64,000 nucleotides of DNA from Ophiura sarsii (lineage: Eukaryota; Echinodermata; Ophiuroidea; Amphilepidida; Ophiuridae). Shown here piece after piece: positions 33,166-44,649 of this stretch (its first letter is position 1; the number at the start of each line of letters is the position of its first letter). The stretch spans positions 29,952,687 to 30,016,686 of the forward strand of contig CM069450.1 in NCBI GenBank assembly GCA_035610835.1, given 5' to 3'. The notes below the pieces were generated by a model. That model saw only the letters and a list, made by a program, of their open reading frames with translations. It was not told where the DNA came from and did no database searches. Made by a program: the position numbers and the translations under genes.

Positions 33166-33364
33166 TGGGCAATTCCATTTGAAATCCATACACCCTCTAT
33201 ACAGGGAAGATATGACCTTATTCTCCCACACAGGGAGTGTTGATTTCAAATAGAGTTACACCCATTCAGTTAACAAACCCCATTCGGAATTCTCACTCCT
33301 GTGTGGGAGATTAAGGTTGTATGTATCTTCCATAGGGGTGTATGGAGTTTAACCGGAATAGCCA
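33166..33364. mobile_element. TGGGCTATTCC-type MITE, 199 bp
   Basis: TGGGCAATTCCATTTGAAAT to AACCGGAATAGCCA. The arms share CATACACCCTCTAT/ATAGGGGTGTATGG and TCTCCCACACAGGGAGTG / CACTCCTGTGTGGGAGA. Confidence 0.85.
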
Positions 33365-33377
33365 AATGTCACTGAAT

Positions 33378-33575
33378 ACCGATATAATTGCATTTGTCGG
33401 TTTGCAAGATTCCGCAAAGTCGTGCAGTGTTCCGCTTTAGTGTCTCTCTGCGGGTGTTGCCACTTCTTGTTAACATCTCCGGCATATCTTTATTCATTTT
33501 GAATCTTGACATGATCATTGGAAATTGTAAAGCAGTGACATTAGCGTTTATCAAAGTTGCAACTTTATGGTTAGA
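33378..33575 (+). repeat. duplicated block, copy 1 (near-identical 113-bp core)
   Basis: The first 113 bp (CGATATAATTGCATTTG to CGGCATATCTTTA) differ from 36629-36741 at one base by my reading. The remaining ~85 bp (CTTGACATGATCATTGGA...) are only about 70% alike. The minus strand of this copy keeps a frame through the core. The single difference makes a stop in the other copy. Confidence 0.85.
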
Positions 33576-34386
33576 AACTATTGTTTCTTAGATTGTGATG
33601 AACAAAAGACGTTGACTAACACTTATTTATTCATCATGTTTATAGTGGGAGAAGAAAGAACAGATCAATTTTAGGATGACTTTTGTTTTAAATGTGAAGG
33701 AAACTTGAATTTAGTCTCGGTTGACAGCTAGGAACCTTGAGAGCTTTCTTGCATAACTGTTGTATTATTAAATATATTGTGCTTTACCGCGAGTGTAACG
33801 CCCGTGTAACGGTGATCATCTCGGCAAGGTAAGTCCATCACTCACATCTAAGAATATCATTGAAGCGTCACCATCTATAACCATATTAAGAGAAGACACC
33901 TAGCACAATACATTACGGAGTGTACGGGTCATTTTAACCGCATTTGATCATATATCATGTTATGATATGATTAACACCTATTTAAATGGTTCATTAAAGT
34001 GATATAACATCAATTTCCTTTTTGCTGCTGAAAGATCCAATTAGCGTAGCCACTGTGGATTGCTTCCTTAATGACACACTTTGGTGCTGCACTATTACTA
34101 TTAACCATCAAGATCAAAGGAAAGGGGCAACGATGTGCATGGCTGGACAAAATATGCCGTAATTAATATTTAATATAATATTGAGTTGATATCAGTTGCA
34201 CGGTTAAGAACGGTGCCTATTGTTTTGTTACAAATATAAATCAGGGACCTGCACTAATTCATGTATGCATGCAAGTAAAATTGTATGTATAATTCTTAAA
34301 ATTCGGGTCTTATGCTCAGGCGAAATTGATTGAGGGGGAAACAACCATACACAAATATTACGGCACCATGAACATGATGAAGGATC
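33576..34386 (+). repeat. region with segment repeated at 34.9 kb
   Basis: 33969-34105 (ATTAACACCTATTTAAATGG, AAAGTGATATAACATCAAT, GCCACTGTGGATTGCTTCCT) recurs at 34882-35030 in direct orientation. The rest shows nothing. Confidence 0.7.
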
Positions 34387-34607
34387 TTAACACTTGTTGA
34401 CAAATTTTTCAGAAACCTTTCCCAACTTTCAAAGTCTATCTCAAGGATTACTGAACCAATACCAGGCATGTTTGTACTTATATTAACGCATTTCTCACGG
34501 TGATTCCCAAAATGCTGATGATATTTAATATTTTTGACATTTTTAAAATATATTGGACCATTTTGGAACTATCGTCTGGCAGACGATTTCCGCGTGGAAA
34601 GTGTTAA
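34387..34607 (-). mobile_element. TTAA-MITE family, copy E
   Basis: TTAA at both ends (34387-34390, 34604-34607). It keeps CAGAAACCTTTCCCAACTTT, CAGGCATGTTTGTACTTAT, TTTCTCACGGTGATTCC and CGTCTGGCAGACGATTTCCGCG with GTGGAAAGTGTTAA. The left tip has lost about 25 bp of the family sequence. Confidence 0.92.
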
Positions 34608-34881
34608 TCCTGAATATTCTGAACCCAAAGCAAGATTTGGTGAACTGTCCCAAATATCATGTCTTAAAAATTCAATATTTTTCCACTGAGTGTATTACGA
34701 ATCATCGCAGATCATCCAGTCTAAAATATAATCAAGGGTATGCCTAGGTATTTATAATTAAAACAAATTCAATAAGATTTAAAACTAATGTAATCCCCTG
34801 TGAACCATTTTTATTTTGAGAAAGAAACTTTGAAAATGATGAGTCAAGGAACCTAGAAAATAAGGGTCTATTATAATTATG

Positions 34882-35030
34882 ATTAACACCTATTTTAATG
34901 GTTCATTTAAAGTGATATAACATCAATATCCTTTTTTTCTGCTATTAATATCCAATTAGGATAGCCACCGTGGATTGCTTCCTACGCAATGGTAATGACA
35001 CACATAGGCGCTCCTGTACTACCGTTTAGA
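34882..35030 (+). repeat. second copy of the 33969-34105 segment
   Basis: ATTAACACCTATTTTAATGG, AAAGTGATATAACATCAATA and GCCACCGTGGATTGCTTCCT in the same order, with a small insertion (ACGCAATGG). Confidence 0.85.
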
Positions 35031-35089
35031 CCAGACCAGACTGGTCATAGATTTTAATAACTGGATTCAATAAATATATTCATATATCG

Positions 35090-35226
35090 TCAGTGGTATT
35101 ACATAGTGACGTATGGTCGGTGGTATTACATAGTGACGTATGGTCGATGGCATTACATAGTGACGTATGGTCAGTGGTATTACATAGTGACGGATGGTCG
35201 ATGGTATTACATAGTGACGTATAGTC
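35090..35226 (+). repeat. 27-bp minisatellite, five units
   Basis: Unit GTGGTATTACATAGTGACGT plus ATGGTCG, five times, with one or two substitutions per unit. A single inverted unit (ACGTCACTATGTAATACCAC) lies at 35979-35998. Confidence 0.95.
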
Positions 35227-35229
35227 TTC

Positions 35230-36628
35230 AACAAAGGCACCATGGATCTATTTCGTTATGACGGCGTACACTTGACAAATGAGGGCTTGGTTGTTTTCAG
35301 GTCTCACCTTGAGGCTGCCCTCATCTTTTTCAATAGTAACCCTGGTGAATTTGTATATCCAAAACCTTAATTAAAATAGTACCTCCTTCCTTCATCAACA
35401 ATAAATATAAAGAAAAAAAGGGGGGGATATAGACAAGTCTCCCCACTGTCAACTTGTTTGGAGAAAATTTGAAGACTCAGGGATTGAAATCCCATTTATT
35501 GACTGGTAAATATCTGAAATACTTATTATGTGGTAAAAGATAATTTATTACTATTATTAAGTCAAACGAGAATTATTAAGGTCTAATTGGTATTCTACTA
35601 TTCTAGTATATAATTATGCCAACTTTTTTCTGGCGTTGGTTGCCTACCTCAAATTCCCAGAATTAATTTCAAAAAATGATAGATCTTTACAATTGATTAA
35701 CGCATACTATAAAATAAGCATTGATAAAAATTAAGCCAAGTTCAAAGGTCATGAGTGCCTTCCAAATTGATAGTTTCGTACTTTTGTCGGAAATTAACGT
35801 TTTTGTACTATTATCTAGAATGTCCGAATCCCAGGGCATATATCTTGGCTAAAATAAATGAATAATCAAATAATTTTCAATGCAATGTACTGTACATGTA
35901 TTATAAACGTGCCGAATACTGGCCAAATTATTGATTGATCAATGTACACATATTTTAAATGTGCCAAATACACTAATACGTCACTATGTAATACCACCGC
36001 CGATCAAATATTCAATCATAGTCGCTCATCATCATGAAAGTTCAGCTACCTCTGTAGTTTTGTGCAATTTCAATGGACAACTATTTAGTGGATAAACTAA
36101 TCTCAAAACTATAGGGCCTATGTCTCTGCATCTACGGACCGAGTAAAAAATACCGCATAGTTGTTATAATAATACTGAGAACTGCCATTATAGTTAATTG
36201 TGATGGATGCAGCGCAAACTAAGTGTTTATTATGTGTTAAATACTCTTTAAGCCATCTATTTTACATAGAATTATAATAGTCACACCGAACTGAAATTGT
36301 ATTACCTGCTTTTATTACTTGGATATTGTGCTATTGTCACTCGCCTGCAGCTGGAACTATAAGGACCTGTATGCATCAGGTGTCTTAGGATTCTATTTCT
36401 ATTTTGTTCAGTCCCTGACATAGCTGAGCTCTTATCTCCACACGAATGGTTTAGGGTATCATATCAAATAAATGGACTTTTCTAAGCATTATAGCATCAG
36501 CCCTGGCCGCAGCCAGCCGAACTCTTGCGGGAAGATTGACTGCAACCACCTTTTTGGTACTAATAAGCCTATCATGAACATGATGAAGCTTTTGAGTGTA
36601 GAAAAGAAGGTTCACGTTTCACGCTTTC
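35230..36628. other. no gene recognised
   Basis: Contains the lone inverted 27-bp unit at 35979-35998. The two sites could be ends of a 0.9-kb element, but no clean TIR is seen. Otherwise AT-rich unique DNA. Confidence 0.4.
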
Positions 36629-36825
36629 GATATAATTGCATTTGTCGGTTTGCTAGATTCCGCAAAGTCGTGCAGTGTTCCGCTTTAGTGTCTCTCTGCG
36701 GGTGTTGCCACTTCTTGTTAACATCTCCGGCATATCTTTATCGATTTTGATCCTTGACATGATCATTGGACATTTTAACGCAATGGCATTTAAGTGTATC
36801 AAAGATGTGTAAGTATGGTTAAGAG
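36629..36825 (+). repeat. duplicated block, copy 2
   Basis: See 33378-33575. The same near-identical core, then a diverged tail (CCTTGACATGATCATTGGAC). Located 3.25 kb downstream in the same orientation. Confidence 0.85.
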
Positions 36826-36987
36826 CAGTTTTGTTTTTGGGATTAACAGTGGTTAACAGAAGTCGTGCACCAACACATTATTCATTAACTCTGGGTGGGG
36901 TATTTTTGTTCATATAAGGAGGACACAATTTCAATATTTGTGCAAGATTTCGATTGTTAAACGCCTCGTTTTGGTCTCAAATAGCTG

Positions 36988-37479
36988 CAGGCGCGTAGCC
37001 AGCTTTGTCATTCCGGGGGGGGGGGGGGGGGGGGGGGCAAACATCAATATCGTCCCTATTTTTAAGCATTTTCGTAAAAGGTTGCCCCATTTTTTTTTCT
37101 AGTCACTTACCTCGTGAATTTCACGTAAGTGGGGGGGGGGGGGGGGGGGGGGTGAGGTCAAACAATTTAGCACAGTCAAAAAAAAATCGCACAGTCAAAA
37201 AAAATCGCACAGTAAATGTACTACATGAACAGTTTCTCGTCCCCATTTCTCATCTCTTTCCCCTCTCCTTCCCCTTTCCCTTATCTTTCTCCCTCTCCTT
37301 CCCCTTTCCCTTCTCTTTCTCCCTCTCCTCCACCTTTCTCTTCTCATTCTCCCTCTCCTTCCACCTTCTTTCTCTCTTTTCTCCCCTTCTTCTCGTCCCC
37401 ATTTTTCCGCTTCGCCGTCCCCATTTTAGGTGTCCGGGGGTGCAGTCTGCCCCCCTGTCCCCCACTGGCTACGCTACTG
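36988..37479 (-). mobile_element. hAT-like MITE with perfect TSD, copy 3 of the CAGTGGCGTAGC family
   Basis: AATAGCTG flanks both sides (36980-36987, 37480-37487). The ends are CAGGCGCGTAGCCAGC and CTGGCTACGCTACTG. G runs lie at 37015-37037 and 37131-37152. AAAAATCGCACAGT is tandemly repeated (37184-37214), and a pyrimidine-rich minisatellite follows. Orientation is opposite to copies 1 and 2, judged by the G tract. Confidence 0.93.
37246..37400 (+). repeat. pyrimidine-rich ~30-bp minisatellite
   Basis: About five units of CTCTCCTTCCCCTTTCCCTT with CTTTCTCC. The long open frames here (Ser/Pro/Phe on plus, Lys/Glu/Arg on minus) come from the repeat. Confidence 0.9.
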
Positions 37480-37487
37480 AATAGCTG

Positions 37488-38558
37488 GACTACGACAAGG
37501 ATGCTGGACACCTATTGAAACCTTACGTTTGAAATGAAAATCCTAAGCTTTTTATCTCCATCAGAAAAATGGCCACTGTTACCATCCTGTGTGCACAAAG
37601 ACGTAATGACCAATAACGTCATAATGATCACGTGACACCTTCACCTAACATGGCACCGTCCTTAATGTGTTCTTTTAGCTGCTTTAAATTACTCGCAGGA
37701 AACTAGCGGGTTAACTTTAGCATTTATCCAGGTTTAGTACCTTGTAAAACTTTCAATTTCTTTCAAGACAAGACTTCAAAAGTAAAAAACATGTTTGTAT
37801 TGTATTTGATCGGTCTCCAATGTACAGATGTACAGAAAACCAGGGGGATTCATAGAAATAATAATTTTAAATGGTGACCGTCCGTAAGATCATCCCCCTT
37901 CTATCATCCTTATAGGTGACGATACCTGCACTCGTTTTGAATGCTCTGTAGGTTATCGATGTTTGTATTTGAGGTTATGGGGAAGAAGGCTCTGAGCGTT
38001 TTCAAACAACCTTCAAAGCAATATTCGTTACTTATCAAACTGTTACCTTCCATATTTCAAATATAGTTTCTTTTTTAAATCGGAACCACACATTTAAAAG
38101 CATTTTGCTCGAGTCTGGTCCCATCAGACAAACAAACAAACAAACAAACAACAAACAAACAAATAAATCAGAACAATTGTTCAATATAAAACTATTCCAG
38201 ACAGCATTTAAAAGCATTTCTAAAAAAATAAATCTTGTTTTCGCAAGATGAATTTGAGGGCGTCCTCCGGTTGAAATATTACTAGTAAAGTCAAGCAACG
38301 CGTATTTTTGTTTGCGACAAACCGCAGCAGGGTTGCGACATTGAGTTATCAATCTGTGCACAATTTCTCCTTTCATTGATTTTGTCATTTATTGGCTCGG
38401 TCTAAGATAGAACAGGTTCGACGACAAAATGTAAAGAATCTTAAAGGGTCACATGCTTTCTGTAGGAGATACGTAAATCTAAATCGGAAAGCCCTTAAGC
38501 AATCTGAGGCACTGTCTAATAAAACATGCATACGTCAAGAAAAATGCAGATACTGCTG
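37488..38558. other. no gene recognised; (CAAA)n microsatellite
   Basis: A CAAACAAACAAA tract at 38127-38163 interrupts otherwise plain sequence. The 117-codon minus-strand frame at 38035-38388 owes its length partly to this tract (LFVCLLFVCLFVCL). Confidence 0.5.
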
Positions 38559-38815
38559 TTCAACACTTTTCACGCGGCAGACGTCTGCAGACGACATTCC
38601 AAAATTTAAGAAAATGTTACAAAAATGTCAGAACAATTAAATTTCATTACCATAATAGTAATCACCAAGAGTTATACATTAAAATAAATACAAACATTCC
38701 TAGTATTGGTTCAGTAATTCTTAAGTTAGGCTTTCAAAGTTGGGACAGGTTTCTGACAAATCTGTTTTGAAATGGTAAAACTAATAGCCGCGTGGAAAGT
38801 GTTAAAAGCTGCATG
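38559..38815 (+). mobile_element. TTAA-MITE family, copy F
   Basis: TTCAACACTTTTCACGCGGC to GCCGCGTGGAAAGTGTTAA. GACGTCTGCAGACGACATTC next to the left tip. The left target has decayed to TTCA. Confidence 0.92.
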
Positions 38816-39897
38816 TGTTCAACAAATCAACGAAAAGGTTTCTAGAGGGTGAACATTGATATTAAAGTTTTATGAATGGATCATCGAAGATCTCTGACTA
38901 CCCCAATCCAGTGTCCATGGAGGTAGCTTGCTGAACTATCTCTAGACCCTATGCATGTTCATGTTGCAATAACACAGTGGTGTACTACATGTAGCAGTAT
39001 GGTAATACAATGTCTTGAATAATGTTAGACATTTTGTAGGCTGGTCAGGAAGATGTATACATATATTTACATCAAAGCTCTGTGGTTCAAATAATAATAA
39101 TAACATTTCGATTTCGCCATATACTTGTAAAAATTCATAGACATTAATAAATTATCACTCAGACTCTAAAATGCCTTCATTGGAACCGTCTGGTAAGGTT
39201 TGGCACGAGATAGATATCACCTTAGATTTTAAAAAACCAATAAAGTATTGACAACTTATATATGCTACATTTTGAACAAAATGGCTGATTTGAATGAAAT
39301 AAAAGGAATACATGTGTATCAAAGTATAGGATAGTACAGAAACATGTAATTCAATAATGGCGAAATTATTGTGGAAATCGCATTTCTGTGACTTATGAAA
39401 CAAGTATGAAAGCTTTTTACAAGGAAATTTGTTTCTTCATGTTCTTTAATGGAGTTATTTTTAGTCCTGATAATATGAAAATACATAATTTTGTAGATAA
39501 CGCACGTACCGAGTGATATCTGGCGGGAAATTAGAATTGTATTAATCCAGACATACGCCTGTTTTGTTATAACTCAAAACACTCGCCTATATTTAAACGT
39601 CCCGTGGCATTACTCTGCAGTTTGTGATGGTTTAAACGCTTAACAAAACTAATGGTCGATTTAAATAGGAAATCCATGAATGGCAAATGGCCGTAAGGTC
39701 ACTTCAGGTTCAGATATCCTGCATCTATACAGATCATTCTTTCTTTCTCCCTATAAAGTGCAGACTTCTTAAAACGAAGAATGACGCACTGCGTGGTGTG
39801 TGCATGCGTCGTCACATCGACGACCAGATGCAAAAGGTGCAGAATATGTACAATGTACAAGTAAAAACTGGTAGAAGCTGGAACTACTTTGGTTTCC
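38816..39897. other. no gene recognised
   Basis: Possibly includes the 3' UTR of the LINE remnant just downstream (on the minus strand), but no tail is identified. Confidence 0.4.
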
Positions 39898-40215
39898 TCA
39901 ATTAAGTGCAGACTTGAAGGCATTAAGGGATGGGTACGCAGCTGAAACCTTAGGGAGGATATTCCATACCCTGATGGTGCGAGGAAAGAACGAGCTGGTA
40001 TAGACTGAGGAACGAAAAACCGTGAGTTGTGACCTCTGGTGGAAGATGAGTGGGGAGTGAGATGCTGCTTTCAATCAATGTCGACCAAGTAGTAACAGAT
40101 CTTGTACATCATCACAAGACGGCTTTGGAGTCGTCTGTCTTGGAGAGTAGGCCATTTGAGGGCGCTTTAACATGTCAGAGACTGAGCTGGAGCTACAAAC
40201 CATGCTGCGCTTCTC
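39898..40215 (-). pseudogene. decayed C-terminus of a non-LTR (LINE) reverse transcriptase
   Basis: Read on the minus strand, three frames in succession give LINE tail motifs: SVSDMLK, then LKWPTLQDRRLQSRLVMM with YKICYYLVDID, a stop (TGA at 40071-40073), KQHLTPHSSSTRGHNSRFF, then VYTSSFFPRTIRVWN with ILPKVS and an ending stop at 39898-39900. This RRR...RL..MYKI...RGH...FFPRTI.WN.LP pattern is common at the C-terminus of Jockey/CR1-like LINE proteins. Frame breaks lie near 40160-40172 and 39995-40010. The fragment is inactive. The clade is inferred only from motif memory. Confidence 0.8.
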
Positions 40216-40254
40216 TGGACTTTCTCTACTCATCATTATAGTAGTTAGAGTTAC

Positions 40255-40395
40255 ATTGCATGAAAGTGCGATACAGTGTCTTGCCCAATGACACAACACG
40301 ACAATGGCCGCAGTAGGACTCGAACTCACAACCTTCCGATTATGAGTGCATGCATGCAGTACTCATTCCACTGGACAACACGTTGTTATATAAGC
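40255..40395 (-). mobile_element. tRNA-derived SINE head
   Basis: The minus strand reads TTGTCCAGTGGAATGAGTAC (A-box-like), CACTCATAATCGGAAGG (anticodon-arm-like with CAT, as in tRNA-Met) and TGAGTTCGAGTCC (B box). A body then follows with GTTGTGTCATTGGGCAAGAC. Such a body is common to animal tRNA-SINEs. The 5' acceptor stem is not paired, so this is not a functional tRNA. It lies immediately upstream, on the same strand, of the LINE remnant. Confidence 0.6.
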
Positions 40396-40479
40396 CGACC
40401 AGGCTCGAAATGGCCACCAAATCTTGTGCTTCTGAGCTGTACGCAACGTAGATTGTCACATTATCATTAAGTTTTAGAA

Positions 40480-40672
40480 TACAGCTGCATTTCTGTATTA
40501 AAGGCATGCTCCCATTCTGGATTGCTACCCACATCCAGTTCTCTTGGGAATTTGACACGGTTAAAATTTGTCTATGTTAACCCAGTACAGCCTGTCATCA
40601 AGTGAACATGTGTATGACCAATTCTTCTGTGGCGAACTACTAAAGTGGTAGGCCAGCTTTATTTTTTTATTT
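40480..40672 (-). repeat. dispersed repeat shared with 54.6 kb, copy 1
   Basis: On the minus strand AAAGCTGGCCTACCACTTT, GTTCACTTGATGACAG, TTCCCAAGAGAAC and GATGTGG match 54553-54725 at about 80%. A frame with SNSQENWMW is shared with SNSQENRMW in the other copy. Confidence 0.8.
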
Positions 40673-41270
40673 CAAAGAATATAATATTTGCGTGTTTCTA
40701 TCGCGACATTTTTAAGGTTGCAAGTTGTCGTATGTTGATACTTCTATATTTGCAACGTGCTGTTCTAAGTTTTCATCATTATGCTGCGAAAATGTCATGC
40801 TTTGCGGTATTATTCAGCTGTCTGACTGTTGTCAAATGACAGGGTTACCGGAAATGAATGTCAAAGAAGCTTGACCATCAAATGTATGAAAATCGAATTA
40901 TGTGTAAATTTGTCTTTCTCCATGCATTAGTTCTTTTCCTGTGCGTGGATTGGTTTTGCCATGTCAGGACTAGTTTCCTTTACTATTAATATGTTGTTCA
41001 AGTAAGAATTGTCGTGTCAACGAATTGAACAAGTGTTTGTTGTCCCGTAAAGAATACACACATGCTCAAAACTAGTGAAATTCACAATAGTTGCCGAATT
41101 TGGCAACTCTTATTCCGTGACGGGACAACCAACAAGATTTAGCCACGTATCGATGACGCTTTAAATGTGTTCGATCATTGGAAATCCTATAACGCGAAGA
41201 AGCATTATCCTCCATACAGCGGCAACATTTATACGGTGAGATTGAGGTATTCCACTGACTACTTGTCACC
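40673..41270. other. no gene recognised
   Basis: Unique-looking. No motif. Confidence 0.4.
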
Positions 41271-41570
41271 TAGGGCTCTTGCCCAAACACAAGTAGAGGA
41301 AAGCTCGAGGAAAGAGCGGGGAAAGAGTGGGGAAAGCGCGATCCTATTTTCTATATTGTTTAAAGGAGTGAAAAAGGATCGGTGATTAACACCTCATTGA
41401 ATGGGTACTACAACTTGAATGGGTTACCTACATCATGATATTACTTTTGACATTTTATGACAGAGGAAAGCTTGGGATTAACAATATAGAAAAAAGGATC
41501 GCGCTTTCCCCACTCTTTCCTCGAGCTTTCCTCGAGCTTTCCTCTACTTGTGTTTGGGCAAGAGCCCTTA
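41271..41570. mobile_element. 300-bp MITE with long arms
   Basis: TAGGGCTCTTGCCCAAACAC and inverse GTGTTTGGGCAAGAGCCCTTA lead into arms that share AAGTAGAGGAAAGCTCGAGG, GAGTGGGGAAAGCGCGATCC and TATTGTT. Arms are about 85 bp with a duplicated CTCGAGCTTTC unit on the right. Confidence 0.88.
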
Positions 41571-41589
41571 TACGATGATGTCTTTGTAG

Positions 41590-42059
41590 TAAACTGCTCA
41601 CAAAAAGTATCGAAACACTTAGAAATGATCCAATATATAACGGCTCAAAAAGGTATGCATTAATCGAAGCAAATAACCAAGTGCATAATTTTGTTCTGCG
41701 TATTTTGACACCTCGATCGATGAGATACGATGTTGCGGAGCAGAGTTATTGTCATTTCAATGGTCGTGGGTCCAGTTTCAAAAGTGACAATCATCCTATA
41801 GAAAGAGGTTTGCATTACTGTTTAGAATGATCAGATTCGTGATTTTCAATAGGGATGAGTGTCACTTTTGAAACTGGACCCACGATCATTGAAATGACAA
41901 TAACTCCGCTCCGTAACATCGTATCTCAACGATCGAGGTGTCAAAATACGCAGAACAAAATTATGCACTTGGTTATTTGCTTCGATTATTGCATACCTTT
42001 TCGAGCCGTTATATATTGGATCATTTCTAAGTGTTTCGATACTTTTTGTGAGCAGTTTA
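41590..42059. mobile_element. long-TIR mariner-like foldback, copy 2
   Basis: TAAACTGCTCACAAAAAGTA and inverse ends at TA sites. Arms of about 200 bp share GATCCAATATATAACGGCTC, ACACCTCGATCGATGAGATA-type and GGGTCCAGTTTCAAAAGTGA sequences around a ~65-bp loop. The loop is in the same orientation as copy 1. Confidence 0.93.
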
Positions 42060-42299
42060 TTTCAAATCATTATCTCATGCCAACTATGTTTGTAGTACAC
42101 TGAGTATACCTTTAAACGTAACGAGGGTGTGAAAACATGATGCATCGTACACTGACTTTTAAATTCATGTTAACAATGTGTGATAAAAGACTATTATTAC
42201 ATGTACTAATGTAATTGTGAATTGTGATACATATTGTTACCACCGTACAATACTGCCTAAGGCCGATTGATTTGTCAATAGCTGTCAATTCGCATACAC

Positions 42300-42670
42300 C
42301 CAACCCAAAACATTACTTATTAGCGCTCATTAAACAAACCATTTAGCACTGAATTGTCTTTCAACCCACGATGCCTATAGGTACTAACGCTCACCACTTC
42401 GCTACTACTAGGGCCTAAGTTCTGAAAATTAACCAAACCCAAAAAATTACTCATTATAGACCTCACTAAACGTGTATCACTAGATTGTCTTTCAACCCAC
42501 GACGCCTATAGGCACTACTCGTCACTACTTCTGCTAGTTTTGAATATTCCCCAAACCCAAAACATTAACTTAATTATAGCACTGTGATTATAGATGTAGA
42601 CCTCATTGTCTTTCAACCCATCATGCCTATAGCCACTATACTGGTCGTCGTCACTTTGCTACTGGTTCTT
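42300..42670 (+). repeat. three-copy tandem repeat, ~120-130 bp
   Basis: CCAAACCCAAAA[C/A]ATTA..., ATTGTCTTTCAACCCAC and GATGCCTATAGG with CACTAC occur at about 42301, 42435 and 42552 onward. The last unit is the most diverged. Confidence 0.85.
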
Positions 42671-43448
42671 AAATTGTTCATCTTTAACAACAAATTGTCA
42701 CGTACTATACATATTATTCATAATAATGTCTATATCTGTATCCCTGGGCTGTTCAAAATAGGCACAAAATGCATAAAGTTGACTGTCTACAACCCGAACC
42801 ACCAACATCATTAATCAAACTGTAGCTTGGCAGTGTCAAGTTCGTGTACGCTCTAACGATCTTGAAGACTATTCCATTTGAGTACGACTTCCGTTATGAG
42901 CGTACCTGGGGATGCCCAAACGAACTATAGGTACCTTTTCCAACAATAATATTGCTTCATCATAATGCTATGTCGTTTTGTTAAAAAATCTAGCAATCTG
43001 TATACAGTCAAATAATGAAATTGGCACTCTTGACTTGACAAAAAACCAACACAGTAGCACAATTGAACGAAACATGTTAAAGCAATAAATGAATTATTTG
43101 ACATGAAAAGTGTACTTGTCAAATATTGTACCTAGGTATTGGCACATTTTGATTGGGTTAAATTCGGGTCACATTGGCGGAAGAAGAACAAATGTGGTAA
43201 CATGAAACATTTCGTGAATTTTATATCATACAGCTTTGAAGTTATAGAAACTACCGAAAGGAACGTGTAATAATATACATCAACTAGGGTCTCTTTTAAT
43301 GCATTCTAAAGATGACATACAATCAGATATAATTGGCAATTTTGACATTTGGGGTATAGTCGTAATATAAATAGTACGTGATCATTAGGCTAGTAGTACT
43401 ATTATAAATAGAATCATGAATATTTTTCGTCGGACAACGTGACAAACA
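42671..43448. other. no gene recognised
   Basis: AT-rich. Nothing identified. Confidence 0.4.
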
Positions 43449-43670
43449 TACACACAGAAAACACTATGTAAAAAATACACAAATTATGTAAAAATTACAC
43501 AATCTGTGTAAAAATAGAACTCCATAATACTATGTAAACAGTTGTGTAAAGCTTTTGCATAGGAATTTACACAAGCTTGGGTATATATTACATGTTTTAT
43601 GTAAACTCTTACATAATAATTATGGAGTTCTATATTTACATAATTTTTTACATAGTGTTTTCTGTATGTA
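43449..43670. mobile_element. 222-bp MITE with TTTACACA motifs
   Basis: TACACACAGAAAACACTATG and inverse CATAGTGTTTTCTGTATGTA form the ends. Both arms contain AGAACTCCATAAT/ATTATGGAGTTCT. The interior has many TGTGTAAA/TTTACACA and TATGTAAA half-sites. Confidence 0.88.
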
Positions 43671-43688
43671 CTTCATCTGAGCCTTTAA

Positions 43689-44062
43689 AGGGCATTGAGA
43701 GATGTATCGATATACTAAATGAGCAAATAACGTAAAGATAATCATCAACATAGCCCAAATCCAAAATGTCATACAATTCCGACATCGCCTTCATGCCAAA
43801 TAAGCAAATAACGGCACTTCCAGGTTGAGATTTGCCGCGAAAGTCCGCGAGCAAAAACGATAGCATAACTTCCAAATTCAGCACTTTTCGATATGATCAC
43901 ATCGAAACTAAGAAATTCATGAAATTTTATATGATAAACGGTGAATCTTAGTAAACTGTTTCAGATGGTAGTTAGTATGCCTAAGTATTACTTTGATGCA
44001 AAAAAATAATAATTTCCAGGATAATTGAGGGCGCACTCCCATACGTATCCCTCAATGTCCCT
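43689..44062. mobile_element. TTAA-flanked MITE, 374 bp
   Basis: AGGGCATTGAGAGATGTAT and inverse ATACGTATCCCTCAATGTCCCT with TTAA on each side (43685-43688, 44063-44066). Short TIR of about 22 bp, non-repetitive interior. Confidence 0.8.
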
Positions 44063-44066
44063 TTAA

Positions 44067-44641
44067 AACACCGAAAGCCACTGCCTATTATGTGACCTAC
44101 AATCGAGTAGTTTTATTCCATGTTTTGTTTTAATAGTTAGTTATTTCGCAAAGGTATCACCCCAAAAAGAGAGCTCAAATACGGTAACAGTATAGGGATG
44201 TCATTAAAACAAATCATGAAAAGTTTACTCATCATGGCAACGACTCATTGGAAATGTTATAATTGGTAAAAGTAATGAATAAGATAGGAACAGTAATATG
44301 TTACAAGGATAATGCAATACGATAGGGAGAGTGTATCTTTCAACGTTGATGTGCACACACAGACAGACATCAGAACAAGCCAAGAAACCACACGCAAAGC
44401 GAAACAACCAGAACAAAGATGGCAACCATCAACCATGGCTCTAACTATCTATAAAACAATCTTATCTTTCCCTTCCTCATCAAATTAAAAACCCCGTAAG
44501 GAATGTTAAATACACGTACTTTAACAAACACTGAACATGCTGAAATAATTTTAACATATGGACGAGGGCTCCCTCTATAGTAAAAGATACGACCAGTGTT
44601 CCCCGGGACCTGTTCTCGAGAGTCGAGGGTGACACCAAAGA
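44067..44641. other. no gene recognised
   Basis: Nothing identified. Confidence 0.4.
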
Positions 44642-44649
44642 GGTGACAC

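Noticed and set aside
35090..36005. 0.9-kb element bounded by inverted 27-bp units
   Set aside because: Five units on one side, one on the other, and no matching terminal sequence or target duplication beyond the unit.
37005..37518. Open frames of 100-159 codons, Ser/Pro/Phe-rich, and a Lys/Glu/Arg-rich minus frame
   Set aside because: Produced by G tracts and the CT-rich minisatellite inside a hAT-like MITE.
40255..40395. Functional tRNA-Met gene
   Set aside because: A- and B-box-like and anticodon-arm-like segments exist, but there is no paired acceptor stem and a SINE body follows.
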